Source: Limnohabitans sp. JirII-31 (GTDB taxonomy: Bacteria; Pseudomonadota; Gammaproteobacteria; Burkholderiales; Burkholderiaceae_C). Taken from it: DNA of 64,000 nt. How positions within the stretch are numbered: position 1 is the first letter of the stretch; every line of letters starts with the position of its first letter. The translations under genes and the position numbers were made by a program. The notes below the pieces were generated by a model. The model was not told the DNA's origin, ran no database searches, and saw only the letters and a program-made list of their open reading frames with translations. The stretch spans positions 62,001 to 126,000 of the forward strand of contig NZ_NESA01000005.1 in the NCBI RefSeq assembly GCF_002778315.1, given 5' to 3'. Positions 9,225 to 22,052 of the stretch are shown piece after piece.

Positions 9225-9261
9225 GGCTCGCTGGTCGCGGATAGGTTCAATCGCAAGAAAA

Positions 9262-9396
9262 TTAGACAGCTAAACGCTTACGACCTTTGGCGCGGCGTGC
9301 GTTGATCACGGCACGGCCGCCACGGGTCTTCATACGGACCAAAAAGCCATGGGTACGGGCACGACGGGTTTTAGAAGGCTGGTAAGTGCGTTTCAT
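9262..9396 (-). CDS. rpmH: 50S ribosomal protein L34
   Basis: A 44-residue very basic protein that begins [18 protein letters not shown] and ends KGRKRLAV, which is L34 almost residue for residue as known in proteobacteria. It is the first gene of the minus-strand operon facing away from dnaA. A near-consensus sigma-70 promoter is visible upstream. Confidence 0.98.
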   Translation of the reverse strand: MKRTYQPSKTRRARTHGFLVRMKTRGGRAVINARRAKGRKRLAV

Positions 9397-9440
9397 GTTG
9401 ATTCCAAATATCTGAACCCTGTAGATCAGGGAAACCAATT

Positions 9441-9469
9441 ATTATCTCAAATTTTTTAGCTGTCGACAA
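9441..9469 (-). promoter_or_regulatory. Sigma-70 promoter of the rpmH operon
   Basis: On the minus strand, TTGTCG (9469-9464) and GATAAT (9446-9441) are 17 bases apart, close to the ideal -35/-10 arrangement. The -10 element lies about 45 bases upstream of the rpmH start. Confidence 0.65.
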
Positions 9470-9530
9470 GCCATAAACAACCTACCAACTTGAGCAGCGT
9501 TTTTGCCTTTCAAAAAACATTTATTTCTTC

Positions 9531-9588
9531 TGTGGATAAATTTTTGATAAAGTCCAGTTCCGCGTGCTTTTATGCACAGCTATCCACA
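9531..9588. promoter_or_regulatory. DnaA boxes upstream of dnaA
   Basis: TGTGGATAA at 9531-9539 is a perfect DnaA box on the minus strand, and CTATCCACA at 9580-9588 is a one-mismatch box on the plus strand. The surrounding rpmH-dnaA gap is AT-rich. Boxes here usually serve autorepression of dnaA and may add to origin function. Confidence 0.7.
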
Positions 9589-9598
9589 GAAAAAACTC

Positions 9599-11014
9599 AT
9601 GATTCAGGGTGCATCCCCATCCAGCAGCTCCGACGGCTTACCAGCAGGTTCTGGTGATGGTTTATGGCAGGCCTGTGTCGATCAATTGGCCCAAGAACTC
9701 CCTGAACAACAGTTCAATACTTGGATCAAACCTTTGACGGCAACCGTTGCTGAAGATCTCAGCAAGATCCTTGTTTTGGTTGGAAATCGCTTCAAACTCG
9801 ATTGGATTCGTGCCCAATATGCAAGTCGAATTGCGTCAATTTTGCATCAAATGTATGGTCATCCGATACAACTTGAGTTAGCGATTACTCCTAAAGAATC
9901 GCCCGTCAGAACTAAACCTATTTCTTATTCACAAGAATTAGAGTCATTGCCTGAAAGTCTGATTGGTTTGGAAGAAACCGCTCCCAGCGGCCCCAGAACC
10001 AGATTGAATACGGCGTTGACATTTGATAGCTTGGTTGAAGGAACTGCAAACCGTATGGCACGTGCAGCCGCCATGCACGTCGCCACCATGCCAGGACAAC
10101 TTTACAACCCACTCTTTATCTATGGTGGCGTGGGATTAGGTAAAACGCACTTGGTCCACGCTGTAGGTAATAAGTTACTGGCAGAGCGGCCCGATGCAAA
10201 AGTTCTCTACATCCATGCAGAACAGTTTGTTTCAGATGTGGTCAAAGCTTATCAACGCAAAACATTTGATGAATTCAAAGAGCGCTATCACTCCTTGGAT
10301 TTGCTTCTGATTGATGACGTTCAATTTTTTGCTAACAAAGAAAGAACACAAGAAGAGTTTTTCAATGCGTTTGAGGCATTGTTGGCTAAAAAGTCACACA
10401 TTGTGATGACCAGTGATACCTACCCCAAAGGTCTGACAGACATTCACGAGCGACTCGTTTCCAGATTTGATGCTGGTCTGACCGTTGCCATTGAGCCTCC
10501 CGAGCTGGAAATGCGGGTTGCAATTTTGATCAGTAAATCACGCACCGAAGGCACTGAAATGCCTGAAGAAGTGGCTTTCTTTGTTGCCAAAAATGTTCGA
10601 TCCAACGTGCGTGAGTTGGAAGGAGCACTGAGAAAAATCTTGGCTTACTCACGTTTCAACCAAAAAGAAATTTCTATTCAATTGGCACGTGATGCCTTGC
10701 GTGATTTGCTGTCTATTCAAAACCGACAGATCTCTGTCGAGAACATCCAAAAAACCGTCGCAGACTACTACAAAATCAAAGTTGCAGACATGTATTCAAA
10801 GAAGCGTCCTGCTTCAATTGCAAGACCTCGACAAATTGCCATGTATTTGGCTAAAGAATTGACCCAAAAAAGCCTTCCTGAAATCGGTGAACTGTTTGGT
10901 GGCAGGGACCACACCACGGTACTTCATGCTGTACGGAAAATCACAGCTGAACGATTACAACTCAGCGAACTCAATCAACAACTCCATGTCCTTGAGCAGA
11001 CACTCAAAGGCTAA
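9599..11014 (+). CDS. dnaA: Chromosomal replication initiator protein DnaA
   Basis: DnaA binds DnaA boxes, opens the origin and loads DnaB. From the ATG at 9599 the protein has 471 residues: N-terminal domain I ([25 protein letters not shown]), a variable linker, the AAA+ domain with Walker [10 protein letters not shown] and Walker [11 protein letters not shown], and the C-terminal helix-turn-helix with [11 protein letters not shown]. An in-frame ATG at 9572 would add nine residues, but a DnaA box (9580-9588) overlaps that stretch and neither start has a clear ribosome site, so the start is uncertain. First gene of dnaA-dnaN-gyrB. Confidence 0.97.
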   Translation: MIQGASPSSSSDGLPAGSGDGLWQACVDQLAQELPEQQFNTWIKPLTATVAEDLSKILVLVGNRFKLDWIRAQYASRIASILHQMYGHPIQLELAITPKESPVRTKPISYSQELESLPESLIGLEETAPSGPRTRLNTALTFDSLVEGTANRMARAAAMHVATMPGQLYNPLFIYGGVGLGKTHLVHAVGNKLLAERPDAKVLYIHAEQFVSDVVKAYQRKTFDEFKERYHSLDLLLIDDVQFFANKERTQEEFFNAFEALLAKKSHIVMTSDTYPKGLTDIHERLVSRFDAGLTVAIEPPELEMRVAILISKSRTEGTEMPEEVAFFVAKNVRSNVRELEGALRKILAYSRFNQKEISIQLARDALRDLLSIQNRQISVENIQKTVADYYKIKVADMYSKKRPASIARPRQIAMYLAKELTQKSLPEIGELFGGRDHTTVLHAVRKITAERLQLSELNQQLHVLEQTLKG

Positions 11015-11245
11015 ACCGTAACTGTATAAAGCTGTGGATGAATTTTGCACAACACATGACTTATCCACAGACCCAACCACTTTGTAGAAGTTATCCAGTT
11101 TGATGAAACATCAGAAAACACATTTGCCAACACCTTTGAAAGCCTCTCAAGTGCTTGAAAAAAAAGAGGAAAATGCTGTTGTCCACAGAAACAAGCTGTG
11201 CTTATCTACTACTACTAATCTAAATTAAGAAATCAAGAGGAACCC
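11015..11245. other. oriC: Replication origin oriC (dnaA-dnaN gap)
   Basis: The 231-base gap holds TCATCCACA on the minus strand (11033-11041), a perfect TTATCCACA (11061-11069), TTATCCAGT (11091-11099) and TTGTCCACA (11179-11187). After the last box comes CTACTACTACTA (11206-11217) and AT-rich sequence up to dnaN. Trinucleotides next to a DnaA box are the arrangement known as the DnaA-trio unwinding element. Origins in the dnaA-dnaN gap are common in bacteria; strand use here agrees, with genes diverging from this region. Confidence 0.8.
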
Positions 11246-12352
11246 ATGATCGTACTGAAGGCCACACAAGACAAGGTGCTCGCAGTCCTGCAATCTGTCG
11301 CAGGTATTGTGGAACGCCGTCATACCTTGCCTATCTTGGCCAATGTGCTGATTCGTAAAACAGGTGGTTCATTGCAACTAACCACAAGCGATCTAGAAAT
11401 TCAAATCCGCACAACAGCCGAACTTGATGGCGATGCTGGCAATTTCACAACCACAGTGGGTGCACGCAAGTTGATTGATATTTTGCGCACCATGCCATCC
11501 GATCAAACCGTCAGTTTGGAATCAAGCCAAAACAAATTGATTCTCAAAGGTGGTAAGAGTCGTTTCACTTTGCAAACTTTGCCAGCAGAAGATTTTCCGT
11601 TGGTTCAAGAAGCGGCAACCTTTGGTCCCTCTTTCAGCGTGCCACAAAAAACACTGAAAGAGTTGTTGCACCAAGTCTCTTTTGCAATGGCCATTCATGA
11701 CATTCGCTACTACCTCAACGGCATCTTGTTCGTTGCAGAAGGAAAGCAGTTGAGCCTGGTAGCAACCGATGGACATCGGTTGGCTTTTGCTTCTGCCATC
11801 TTAGACATCGAAGTTCCACGCCAAGAGGTCATCTTGCCGCGCAAGACTGTGTTGGAAATGCAGCGCTTGCTGAGCGACAAAGAAGGCGCCATCGACATGC
11901 AATTTGCCAGCAATCAAGCTAAGTTCAGTTTTGAAGGAATGGAATTTGTGACCAAGTTGGTTGAAGGTAAGTTCCCCGATTACAACCGTGTGATTCCAAA
12001 AAATCATAAGAACACCATCACTCTGGGCCGTACAGCCTTGTTGGCGACATTGCAACGCACAGCCATTTTGACCAGCGAAAAATTCAAAGGTGTTCGTTTG
12101 AATTTGGAGCCTGGTGTTTTGCGTGTGGCGTCAAGCAATGCAGAACAAGAAGAAGCAGTGGACGAACTTGAAATTGATTACGGCGGTGATGCCATTGAAA
12201 TTGGTTTCAACGTGACGTATTTGATCGACGCCTTGACCAACATGGACCAAGACATGGTTCAAATTGATCTGGCTGATTCCAACAGTTCTGCCCTGATTAC
12301 CATTCCTGAAAATGCCACCTTCAAATACGTTGTGATGCCCATGCGTATCTGA
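11246..12352 (+). CDS. dnaN: DNA polymerase III beta subunit (sliding clamp)
   Basis: The 368-residue protein is the beta clamp that encircles DNA and gives polymerase III its processivity. Three clamp domains are evident, with the N-terminal VAGIVERRHTLPILANVLI, the central LVATDGHRLAFA and the C-terminal end FKYVVMPMRI, the typical MPMRI/L end that lines the peptide-binding pocket. The AGAGGA site lies just before the start. Follows oriC and precedes gyrB by 68 bases. Confidence 0.97.
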   Translation: MIVLKATQDKVLAVLQSVAGIVERRHTLPILANVLIRKTGGSLQLTTSDLEIQIRTTAELDGDAGNFTTTVGARKLIDILRTMPSDQTVSLESSQNKLILKGGKSRFTLQTLPAEDFPLVQEAATFGPSFSVPQKTLKELLHQVSFAMAIHDIRYYLNGILFVAEGKQLSLVATDGHRLAFASAILDIEVPRQEVILPRKTVLEMQRLLSDKEGAIDMQFASNQAKFSFEGMEFVTKLVEGKFPDYNRVIPKNHKNTITLGRTALLATLQRTAILTSEKFKGVRLNLEPGVLRVASSNAEQEEAVDELEIDYGGDAIEIGFNVTYLIDALTNMDQDMVQIDLADSNSSALITIPENATFKYVVMPMRI

Positions 12353-12390
12353 TTTGCATCTGACCTTACTTTTATTGATAGATCCCGTGA

Positions 12391-15509
<3,119 letters not shown>

Positions 15510-15583
15510 GACAAAGTCCTTTGAAACAAGAAGCGACATGCTTCGGTCAAGTTCAGACTGTGCGCGGCCTATGTTTCGCCACC

Positions 15584-15616
15584 TTGTGTCACACAACAAC
15601 TTACGTAAAGTTGTGT
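15584..15616. promoter_or_regulatory. Overlapping palindromes between the pirin and Spy-like genes
   Basis: TTGTGT-C-ACACAA (15584-15596) is a 13-base palindrome. Its right part, ACACAAC (15591-15597), can instead pair with GTTGTGT (15610-15616), and ACAACTT (15596-15602) pairs with AAGTTGT (15608-15614) as a tight hairpin. It lies just after the pirin stop codon and upstream of the Spy-like gene, so it may be an operator for that gene or an inefficient terminator. Confidence 0.45.
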
Positions 15617-15619
15617 AAC

Positions 15620-16483
15620 TCAATCCATCAGACCGGCACGGAAATCGTCCACGGCTTGGGCCAACTCTTCGCGGGTGTTCATCACAAATGGACCGTATTG
15701 CGCAATCGGTTCATGCAAGGGCCTGCCTGCGATCAAGATGGCACGGGTGTTGGCGTGAGCACGCAGCACCACACCGTCGCCACCATTGCTCAAAATCGCC
15801 ATCCGTTGCGCGGGCACTGTTGTTGCCGTGTTGCCTTGAACAACGTCTAAGCTGCCTCGGTAGACGTACAAAAAGGCGTGATGACTGGACGGAATCGCTT
15901 GTTCCAGAACCACGCCGTCGCGATCGGGGAAATGCACATCCACATACAGCGGCTCGGTGTGCTCGCGTGTCACGGCACCTGCCACTCCCAGTGAGGAGCC
16001 AGCAATCACCCGCACCAACACCTGCTCAGGCGTGGTGACCTCGGGAATGTCTGCACTTTGAATGTCGCGGTACCAGGGCTCACACAGCTTGTTTTTGGCG
16101 GGCAGGTTGAGCCAGAGCTGAAAACCCTCCATCACACCTTCTTCTTGCTCGGGCATCTCGCTGTGCACCAGGCCTCGTCCTGCGGTCATCCACTGCACAC
16201 CACCGTTTTGCAGCAAGCCTTCATGGCCACCGCTGTCACGATGCCGCATGCGACCTGCAATCATGTAGGTCACGGTCTCAAAACCGCGGTGCGGGTGATT
16301 GGGAAAACCGGCAATGTAGTCGTCGGGTTTGTCGCTGCCAAAGGCATCGAGCATCAAAAACGGGTCTAGGCGTTGCTGCAAATCGTGCGACAACACGCGG
16401 GTGAGACGAACGCCCGCGCCGTCTTGCGTGTCTTGGCCGCGTACCAGGCGCTCCACACCTCGGGGTCGTGTGATGGGGCTCAT
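15620..16483 (-). CDS. Pirin family protein
   Basis: This 287-residue bicupin belongs to the pirin family: iron-binding proteins, some with quercetin 2,3-dioxygenase activity. The metal-site motif is visible as FPNHPHRGFETVTYMIAG with a later GRGLVHSEMP, which supply the His/Glu ligands of the N-terminal cupin. The C-terminal cupin contains the RPLHEPIAQYGPFVMNTREEL stretch typical of the family. Its ATG overlaps the stop of the upstream CopZ-like gene (ATGA), implying cotranslation, an unusual association. What it does in a copper context cannot be read from the sequence. Confidence 0.92.
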   Translation of the reverse strand: MSPITRPRGVERLVRGQDTQDGAGVRLTRVLSHDLQQRLDPFLMLDAFGSDKPDDYIAGFPNHPHRGFETVTYMIAGRMRHRDSGGHEGLLQNGGVQWMTAGRGLVHSEMPEQEEGVMEGFQLWLNLPAKNKLCEPWYRDIQSADIPEVTTPEQVLVRVIAGSSLGVAGAVTREHTEPLYVDVHFPDRDGVVLEQAIPSSHHAFLYVYRGSLDVVQGNTATTVPAQRMAILSNGGDGVVLRAHANTRAILIAGRPLHEPIAQYGPFVMNTREELAQAVDDFRAGLMD

Positions 16484-16674
16484 GCGACTTGGTACCCTTC
16501 TTGTGCAATGGCTTTTGCCAACGCTTCATGGGCTTGTGTGCTGTCGACCTCCACTTTGTTGTGTGCTCGGTCAATCGTCACCTTGGCTTCGGGGTCGAGA
16601 CGCAACACCGCTTTTTTGACCGCCATCTCGCAGTGACCGCAGGTCATGCCTTGAACTTGGAATGAGTGATTCAT
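16480..16674 (-). CDS. copZ: Heavy-metal-associated domain protein, CopZ-like copper chaperone
   Basis: A 64-residue single HMA domain with the metal site GMTCGHC (Cys12 and Cys15) at the start of helix 1. Proteins of this size usually carry Cu(I) in the cytoplasm and hand it to CopA-type ATPases. The divergent neighbour 36 bases away is such an ATPase. An AAGGAG site six bases upstream of the ATG is one arm of a palindrome shared with copA. The His between the two Cys is common in Cu chaperones, but another soft metal is possible. Confidence 0.88.
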   Translation of the reverse strand: MNHSFQVQGMTCGHCEMAVKKAVLRLDPEAKVTIDRAHNKVEVDSTQAHEALAKAIAQEGYQVA

Positions 16675-16680
16675 CAGTGG

Positions 16681-16696
16681 CTCCTTAACAAAGGAG
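16681..16696. promoter_or_regulatory. Palindrome providing a Shine-Dalgarno sequence in each direction
   Basis: CTCCTT-AACA-AAGGAG reads AAGGAG on both strands. On the minus strand it sits six bases before the copZ-like start; on the plus strand it is 14 bases before the copA ATG, rather far for a ribosome site. The whole gap between the two divergent starts is only 36 bases, so promoters must overlap the coding starts. Confidence 0.5.
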
Positions 16697-16710
16697 TAAG
16701 CTTAACTCTT

Positions 16711-18975
16711 ATGAGTGATACCACCTGTGACATTGGAATTGGCGGCATGACCTGTGCCTCATGCGTGGCCCGTGTGGAGCGAGCCATCGCCAAACTGCCA
16801 GGGGTGACGGATGTCAGCGTCAATTTGGCCACGGAGTCCGCGCGTGTAGTCTGGAATGACGACGACGCCAGCCACGAAGCGCGCTTGCGCCGTGCGGTGC
16901 GTGATGCGGGCTACGAACCCCTGGCACCCGAGCACCTCGAACAACAAGCCGCAGGTCCGTGGGTGGGTTTCTCGCCGGTGTTCGCGGGCGCGGTGTTGAG
17001 CTTGCCCTTGGTCTTGCCCATGCTGGGTGATGTGTTGGGCCAGCATGGGATGTTGCCTGCGTTGTGGCAGTTTTTGTTGGCTACCCCGGTCCAGTTTGTG
17101 CTGGGTGCGCGTTTTTACAAAGCGGGTTGGCACGCTTTGTTGGCGGGCACGGGCAACATGGACTTGTTGGTGGCCCTGGGCACCACTGCCGGTTGGGCCT
17201 TGTCGGTGTGGCTGTGGTGGTCTGCCGCTGATGGCACCATGGTGCACTTGTATTTCGAGGGCTCGGCTGTGGTCATCACGCTGGTCTTGCTCGGCAAATG
17301 GCTGGAAGCCCGCGCCAAGCGCCAAACCACCGACGCCATTCGTGCGCTGCATGCCTTGCGTCCCGCGCGCGCGCGCGTCATCGGGCCGGATGGCGAACAA
17401 GACATTCCCATTGAAGAGCTGTTGGTAGGCGACCACGTGGTCGTGTTGCCAGGTGAGCGCGTGGCTGCCGATGGCCGGGTCTTGGAGGGCGACTCTCAAC
17501 TCGACGAATCCATGCTCACTGGCGAACCGCTGCCTGTGCCCAAGGGTGTTGGGGCCCGGGTAACGGGTGGCAGCATCAACGGGGAAGGCCGTTTGGTCAT
17601 GCAGGTCTCGGCCACGGGCACCGCCACGGTGTTGGCCAACATCATCCGTTTGGTGGAAGACGCGCAATCGGCCAAGCCCCCCATTCAACGTCTGGTGGAT
17701 CAAGTCTCCGCCGTGTTTGTGCCCGTGGTGTTGGTGTTGGCCTTGCTGACCTTGCTGGCCTGGTGGTGGAGCGGCCACAGCGTCGAGCTGTCGCTGATTC
17801 ATGCCGTGGCCGTGTTGGTCATTGCCTGTCCGTGTGCCCTAGGGCTGGCCACGCCGGCGGCCATCATGGCGGGCACGGGTGTGGCGGCCAAGCACGGCAT
17901 CTTGATCAAAGATGTGCAAGCCTTGGAGGTGGCGCACCGCGTGGACACGGTGGCCTTTGACAAAACCGGCACCCTCACGGTGGGGCAACCGCGCTTGCTG
18001 TCGCTCACACCCGTTGTTGACGCACCGCAAGGCGCAGACGATTGGTTGGCCATAGCTGCCAGTTTGCAAAGCGGCAGCGAGCACCCCTTGGCACGTGCCG
18101 TGGTGCAGGCTGCCAAAAACCAGAACGGCACCTTTGCCGCTCCACAAGCCGTGCGCGCGGTGCCAGGCTACGGCAGCGAGGGCCAGGTGCAGGGGCGCGC
18201 CTTGCTGTTGGGCAGCTTGCGGTGGATGACGGCCTTGAACTTAACTGGCTCTGCCAGTCAGGCCGCGCCCTGGGAGGCGCAAGCGCTGGCCTTGCAGGCC
18301 CAAGGTGCCACGGTCTCGGTGTTGGTGGAGCGCGTGGGTTCGGGCGACACGGCGCAGTTGTTGCCACGTGCCTTGCTGGCGTTTGGTGACGAGCCTAAAC
18401 CGGGTGTGCAAGCCGCCCTGGCCGCGTTGCGCGCGCGCGGCTTGCGCTTGGTCATGATCTCTGGCGACAACCTGGGGGCTGCACGCGCCATGGCGCAACG
18501 ACTGGGCCTGCACGATGATGAGGTACATGCCGAGGTTTTGCCTGGCGACAAATTTGCCTTGGTGCAGCGCCTGCAGCAGGGCGACAACGGGGCCCGTCGG
18601 GTGGTGGCCTTTGTGGGCGACGGCATCAACGACGCGCCTGCACTTGCGGCTGCCGATGTGGGCATGGCCATGGCCAACCCCAACGGGGGCGGCACCGATG
18701 TGGCCATGCAAGCCGCAGGCATCACGCTCATGCGTGGCGAGGTGGCGTTGGTCGGGGCGGCGCTGGACATTTCCAGCCGCACCGTGGCCAAAATTCGGCA
18801 AAACCTGTTCTGGGCTTTTGCCTACAACGCGGCAGGCATTCCATTGGCCGCTTTGGGCTACTTGAGCCCGGTGGTGGCTGGTGCTGCCATGGCCTTGAGC
18901 TCGGTCAGTGTGATGACCAACGCCTTGTTGCTCAAGCGTTGGTCACCACGTGTTGGGACCGAAAAACCTCAGTGA
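16711..18975 (+). CDS. copA: Copper-exporting P1B-type ATPase CopA
   Basis: A 754-residue P-type ATPase that pumps Cu(I), possibly Ag(I), out of the cytoplasm. There is one N-terminal HMA domain (GMTCASC, Cys15 and Cys18), then membrane helices with the transport motif CPC (373-375), the phosphorylation motif DKTGT (Asp417) and the hinge [22 protein letters not shown] with a GMTCxxC HMA is the P1B-1 (copper) pattern. I start at 16711; the in-frame extension to 16666 overlaps the divergent chaperone gene. Its end overlaps the convergent RND gene by seven bases. Confidence 0.94.
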   Translation: MSDTTCDIGIGGMTCASCVARVERAIAKLPGVTDVSVNLATESARVVWNDDDASHEARLRRAVRDAGYEPLAPEHLEQQAAGPWVGFSPVFAGAVLSLPLVLPMLGDVLGQHGMLPALWQFLLATPVQFVLGARFYKAGWHALLAGTGNMDLLVALGTTAGWALSVWLWWSAADGTMVHLYFEGSAVVITLVLLGKWLEARAKRQTTDAIRALHALRPARARVIGPDGEQDIPIEELLVGDHVVVLPGERVAADGRVLEGDSQLDESMLTGEPLPVPKGVGARVTGGSINGEGRLVMQVSATGTATVLANIIRLVEDAQSAKPPIQRLVDQVSAVFVPVVLVLALLTLLAWWWSGHSVELSLIHAVAVLVIACPCALGLATPAAIMAGTGVAAKHGILIKDVQALEVAHRVDTVAFDKTGTLTVGQPRLLSLTPVVDAPQGADDWLAIAASLQSGSEHPLARAVVQAAKNQNGTFAAPQAVRAVPGYGSEGQVQGRALLLGSLRWMTALNLTGSASQAAPWEAQALALQAQGATVSVLVERVGSGDTAQLLPRALLAFGDEPKPGVQAALAALRARGLRLVMISGDNLGAARAMAQRLGLHDDEVHAEVLPGDKFALVQRLQQGDNGARRVVAFVGDGINDAPALAAADVGMAMANPNGGGTDVAMQAAGITLMRGEVALVGAALDISSRTVAKIRQNLFWAFAYNAAGIPLAALGYLSPVVAGAAMALSSVSVMTNALLLKRWSPRVGTEKPQ

Positions 18976-21900
18976 CCGTTGTGGCCAGGTGGCTTGGGGC
19001 TGTTGGAGAACCAGGCCACATACAACGCAGGCAACACCACCAAAGTCAGCAGCGTGGCGGTGAACAAGCCGCCAATCACCACAATGGCCAAAGGACGTTG
19101 CGTCTCTGAGCCGATGTCGTGACTCAGCGCCATGGGCAGCAGGCCCAAAGCGGCCAGCAAGGCCGTCATCAGCACGGTGCGCAAGCGCTGAAGTGCACCT
19201 TCTTTCACGGCGTCAATCACGGTGAGGCCGGCGTTGCGCAACTGCTGAAATACGGACAGCATCACCACACCGTTGAGCACCGCTTGACCGGACAGCGCGA
19301 TAAAGCCAATGGCCGCAGACACCGACAACGGAATGCTGAAAATCCACAGCGCCACAAAGCCACCAATCAAAGCCAAAGGCACGTTGAGCAAAATCAGGCC
19401 AGCCGTTTTGAACGACGCAAATGCGTCAAACAGCAGCACAAAAATCAGCAACAGCGAAATAGGCACCACCACCGCCAAACGTTGCATGGCGCGTTCTTGG
19501 TTTTCGAACTCGCCCGACCAGGTGACGGCGTAGTTGTCGGCAATCGTCACGTTCTTGGCCACACGTGCTTTCATGTCGGCCACGATAGAGCCCATGTCGC
19601 GGCCCTTCACAAAAATGCCAATGGCCATGGTCCGGCGCCCCGCTTCACGGGCAATGTTCATGGCACCACTGGCCTGACGGATGGTGGCCACGTTCTCTAG
19701 CGTCGTGTAACCCCCGCCGGGTATGGCGATGGGTGTGGCGGGCAGGTTGGCGGCGGTGCGTTTGTCGCCGCTCAAACGCACCACCACGCTGAACTTGCGC
19801 TCACCCTCCCAAATTTGGGTGGTGGCACGCCCTGCGAGTGCTGACTCGATCACGTCTTGCACGTCGCCCACATTCAGCCCCAAGCGTGAGGCGCGGTCAC
19901 GGTCAATGTCAATCACCAGCTGTGGCACTTCGCCCAAACGGTCAATCTCGGCACGTTGCACGCCTTGCACCTGTTTGAACTCGCGTTGCATGGCTTCTGT
20001 GGTGCGCCGCAACTCGGTCAGGTCGTCGCCCGAGACCTTGACCACGATCTGTCCTTTGATTTGCGAGATCGACTCCAGCACGTTGTCGCGGATCGGCATC
20101 GAGAACGCGGGGTCCACGCCAGGAATGACGGCCAGCTTCTCGTCCATCTCTTCAATCAGCAAATCACGCGTCATGCCCTTGCGCCATTCTTCTGCGGGTT
20201 TCACGTCGACAAACACCTCGGCCATGCTGAGGGTTTTGGGGTCGGTGCCGTCTTCGGGCTGGCCGGCTTTGGACACCACGGTGCGCACTTCGGGCACCGT
20301 GAGCAGTTGCAGGCGTGCTTTGCGCAAAATCTTGGCCGCCTCTTCTTGTGACACGCTGGCTGGCATGTCCCAGTTGACCCAGAAGGTGCCTTCGTTGAGC
20401 TCAGGCAAGAACTCCGAGCCCAAATGGGCGGCTGCTACGACAGACAGCGCAAAACAACTCAGGGCAACTGTGACGACCTTGCGGGGCTTCTCAATGGCCC
20501 AGTCCAGCACCGGGGTGTACACCTGTTTGGCCCATGCCACCAGGCGGTTGTCGCCGTGTGGAATGCCCTTGCGCAGCATCCAGTAGGCGAGCAATGGCAC
20601 CAAGGTGAGCGAGAAAATCAAAGCCCCAATCAGCGCCGTGGTCACCGACAACGCCATCGGCTGGAAGATGCGGCCTTCATGGCGTTGCAAGGCAAAAATC
20701 GGGATGTGCGCCGCAATGATGATCAACATCGAGAACAGGGTAGGACGCCCCACCTCGTTGGCGGCGTTGGTGATCAGGGTGCGACGCTCCTTCTCGTTCA
20801 TGCCTTCCCCGCGCTCAGACAGGCGGTGCATGATGTTTTCAATCACGATCACCGCGCCGTCCACGATGATGCCAAAGTCCATCGCGCCCAAGCTCAGCAA
20901 GTTGGCAGGCACGCCCATGATCTTGAGGCCTAAGAACGTGGCCAACAGGGCCAGTGGAATCACCACCACCACCGCCAATGAGGCGCGCATGTTGGACAGG
21001 AACAGGTAGAGCACCAACGAGACCAGCAACGCACCTTCGACCAAGTTTTTGAACACCGTGGTCAAGGTTTTGCCCATCAACCACGAACGGTCGTAGAAGG
21101 GCTCGATTTGCACGCCGTGTGGCAGCACACGGTTGTTCAGGTCGGCAATTTTTTCTTTCACGCCCTTGAGCACCACGCTGGGGTTTTCGCCTTTGCGCAT
21201 GATCACAATGCCGGTCACCACGTCGTCGTCCAAGTCTTGGCCCACGGTGCCCAAACGTGGCACGGCACCGATGCTGACCTTGGCCACATCGCGCACCAGC
21301 ACCGGGGTGTTGCTGCGTGCGGTGACCACAATTTGTCCAATGTCGTCGGCGGAGCGCAATAGCCCCAAGCCACGGATGGCGAACTGCTGTGCGCCTTGCG
21401 CCACATAACTGCCGCCCGCGTTGGCGTTGCCTCGGCCCAGCGCATCTTGCAAGTCTTGCAGCGTCAGCTTGTAGGCGCGCAGCTTTTGCAGATCGGGCTG
21501 AACCTCGTATTGTTTGATGTAGCCGCCCATGCCCACCACGTCGGCCACACCGGGAATCTGGCGCAAGGCGCGCTCGACGGTCCAGTCTTCGATGGTGCGC
21601 AAATCGGTGGAGGTCTTGCCATCGCCTTTGAGGCGATAGCGCATGATCTCGCCCACGGGCGTGGCGTTGGGCATGACCTCGGCTTCAACGCCTGGGGGCA
21701 AATCGACGCCACGCAAACGCTCGTTGACTTGTTGGCGTGCCAAATTGACTTCGGCCTTGTCGTCATACGTCACCACCGTGAACGACAAGCCAAATTGGGT
21801 GTGTGAGAACACGCGGATCGAATTGGGCAAGCCCGACAGCGCGACTTCAATGGGCAGAGAAACCTCCTTCTCCACCTCCTCCGCCGCGCGCCCAGGGTAG

Positions 21901-22052
21901 AGCGCAATCACCGTCACTTGGGTATCGGTCACGTCTGGGAACGCCTCAACCGACAGGTTTTTGAACGCGATCACGCCAGACATCACGAACAACAGAGTGC
22001 CCAGCAGGATGAACAGCGGTTGGTTCAGCGCATAGTGGATCAGACGTTTCAT
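18969..22052 (-). CDS. czcA: Heavy-metal efflux RND transporter, CzcA family
   Basis: The 1027-residue inner-membrane RND pump has twelve predicted helices in two halves, each with a large periplasmic loop. The fourth helix carries [15 protein letters not shown] (Asp392, Asp398, Asn406). That DFGxxxDGAVxxxEN pattern is known from RND pumps for divalent cations such as Co, Zn, Cd and Ni, and differs from the copper/silver CusA type. Substrate therefore is probably a divalent metal, though it sits beside copA. Its start overlaps the stop of the adaptor gene, and order on the minus strand is outer-membrane protein, adaptor, pump. Confidence 0.92.
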   Translation of the reverse strand: MKRLIHYALNQPLFILLGTLLFVMSGVIAFKNLSVEAFPDVTDTQVTVIALYPGRAAEEVEKEVSLPIEVALSGLPNSIRVFSHTQFGLSFTVVTYDDKAEVNLARQQVNERLRGVDLPPGVEAEVMPNATPVGEIMRYRLKGDGKTSTDLRTIEDWTVERALRQIPGVADVVGMGGYIKQYEVQPDLQKLRAYKLTLQDLQDALGRGNANAGGSYVAQGAQQFAIRGLGLLRSADDIGQIVVTARSNTPVLVRDVAKVSIGAVPRLGTVGQDLDDDVVTGIVIMRKGENPSVVLKGVKEKIADLNNRVLPHGVQIEPFYDRSWLMGKTLTTVFKNLVEGALLVSLVLYLFLSNMRASLAVVVVIPLALLATFLGLKIMGVPANLLSLGAMDFGIIVDGAVIVIENIMHRLSERGEGMNEKERRTLITNAANEVGRPTLFSMLIIIAAHIPIFALQRHEGRIFQPMALSVTTALIGALIFSLTLVPLLAYWMLRKGIPHGDNRLVAWAKQVYTPVLDWAIEKPRKVVTVALSCFALSVVAAAHLGSEFLPELNEGTFWVNWDMPASVSQEEAAKILRKARLQLLTVPEVRTVVSKAGQPEDGTDPKTLSMAEVFVDVKPAEEWRKGMTRDLLIEEMDEKLAVIPGVDPAFSMPIRDNVLESISQIKGQIVVKVSGDDLTELRRTTEAMQREFKQVQGVQRAEIDRLGEVPQLVIDIDRDRASRLGLNVGDVQDVIESALAGRATTQIWEGERKFSVVVRLSGDKRTAANLPATPIAIPGGGYTTLENVATIRQASGAMNIAREAGRRTMAIGIFVKGRDMGSIVADMKARVAKNVTIADNYAVTWSGEFENQERAMQRLAVVVPISLLLIFVLLFDAFASFKTAGLILLNVPLALIGGFVALWIFSIPLSVSAAIGFIALSGQAVLNGVVMLSVFQQLRNAGLTVIDAVKEGALQRLRTVLMTALLAALGLLPMALSHDIGSETQRPLAIVVIGGLFTATLLTLVVLPALYVAWFSNSPKPPGHNGH

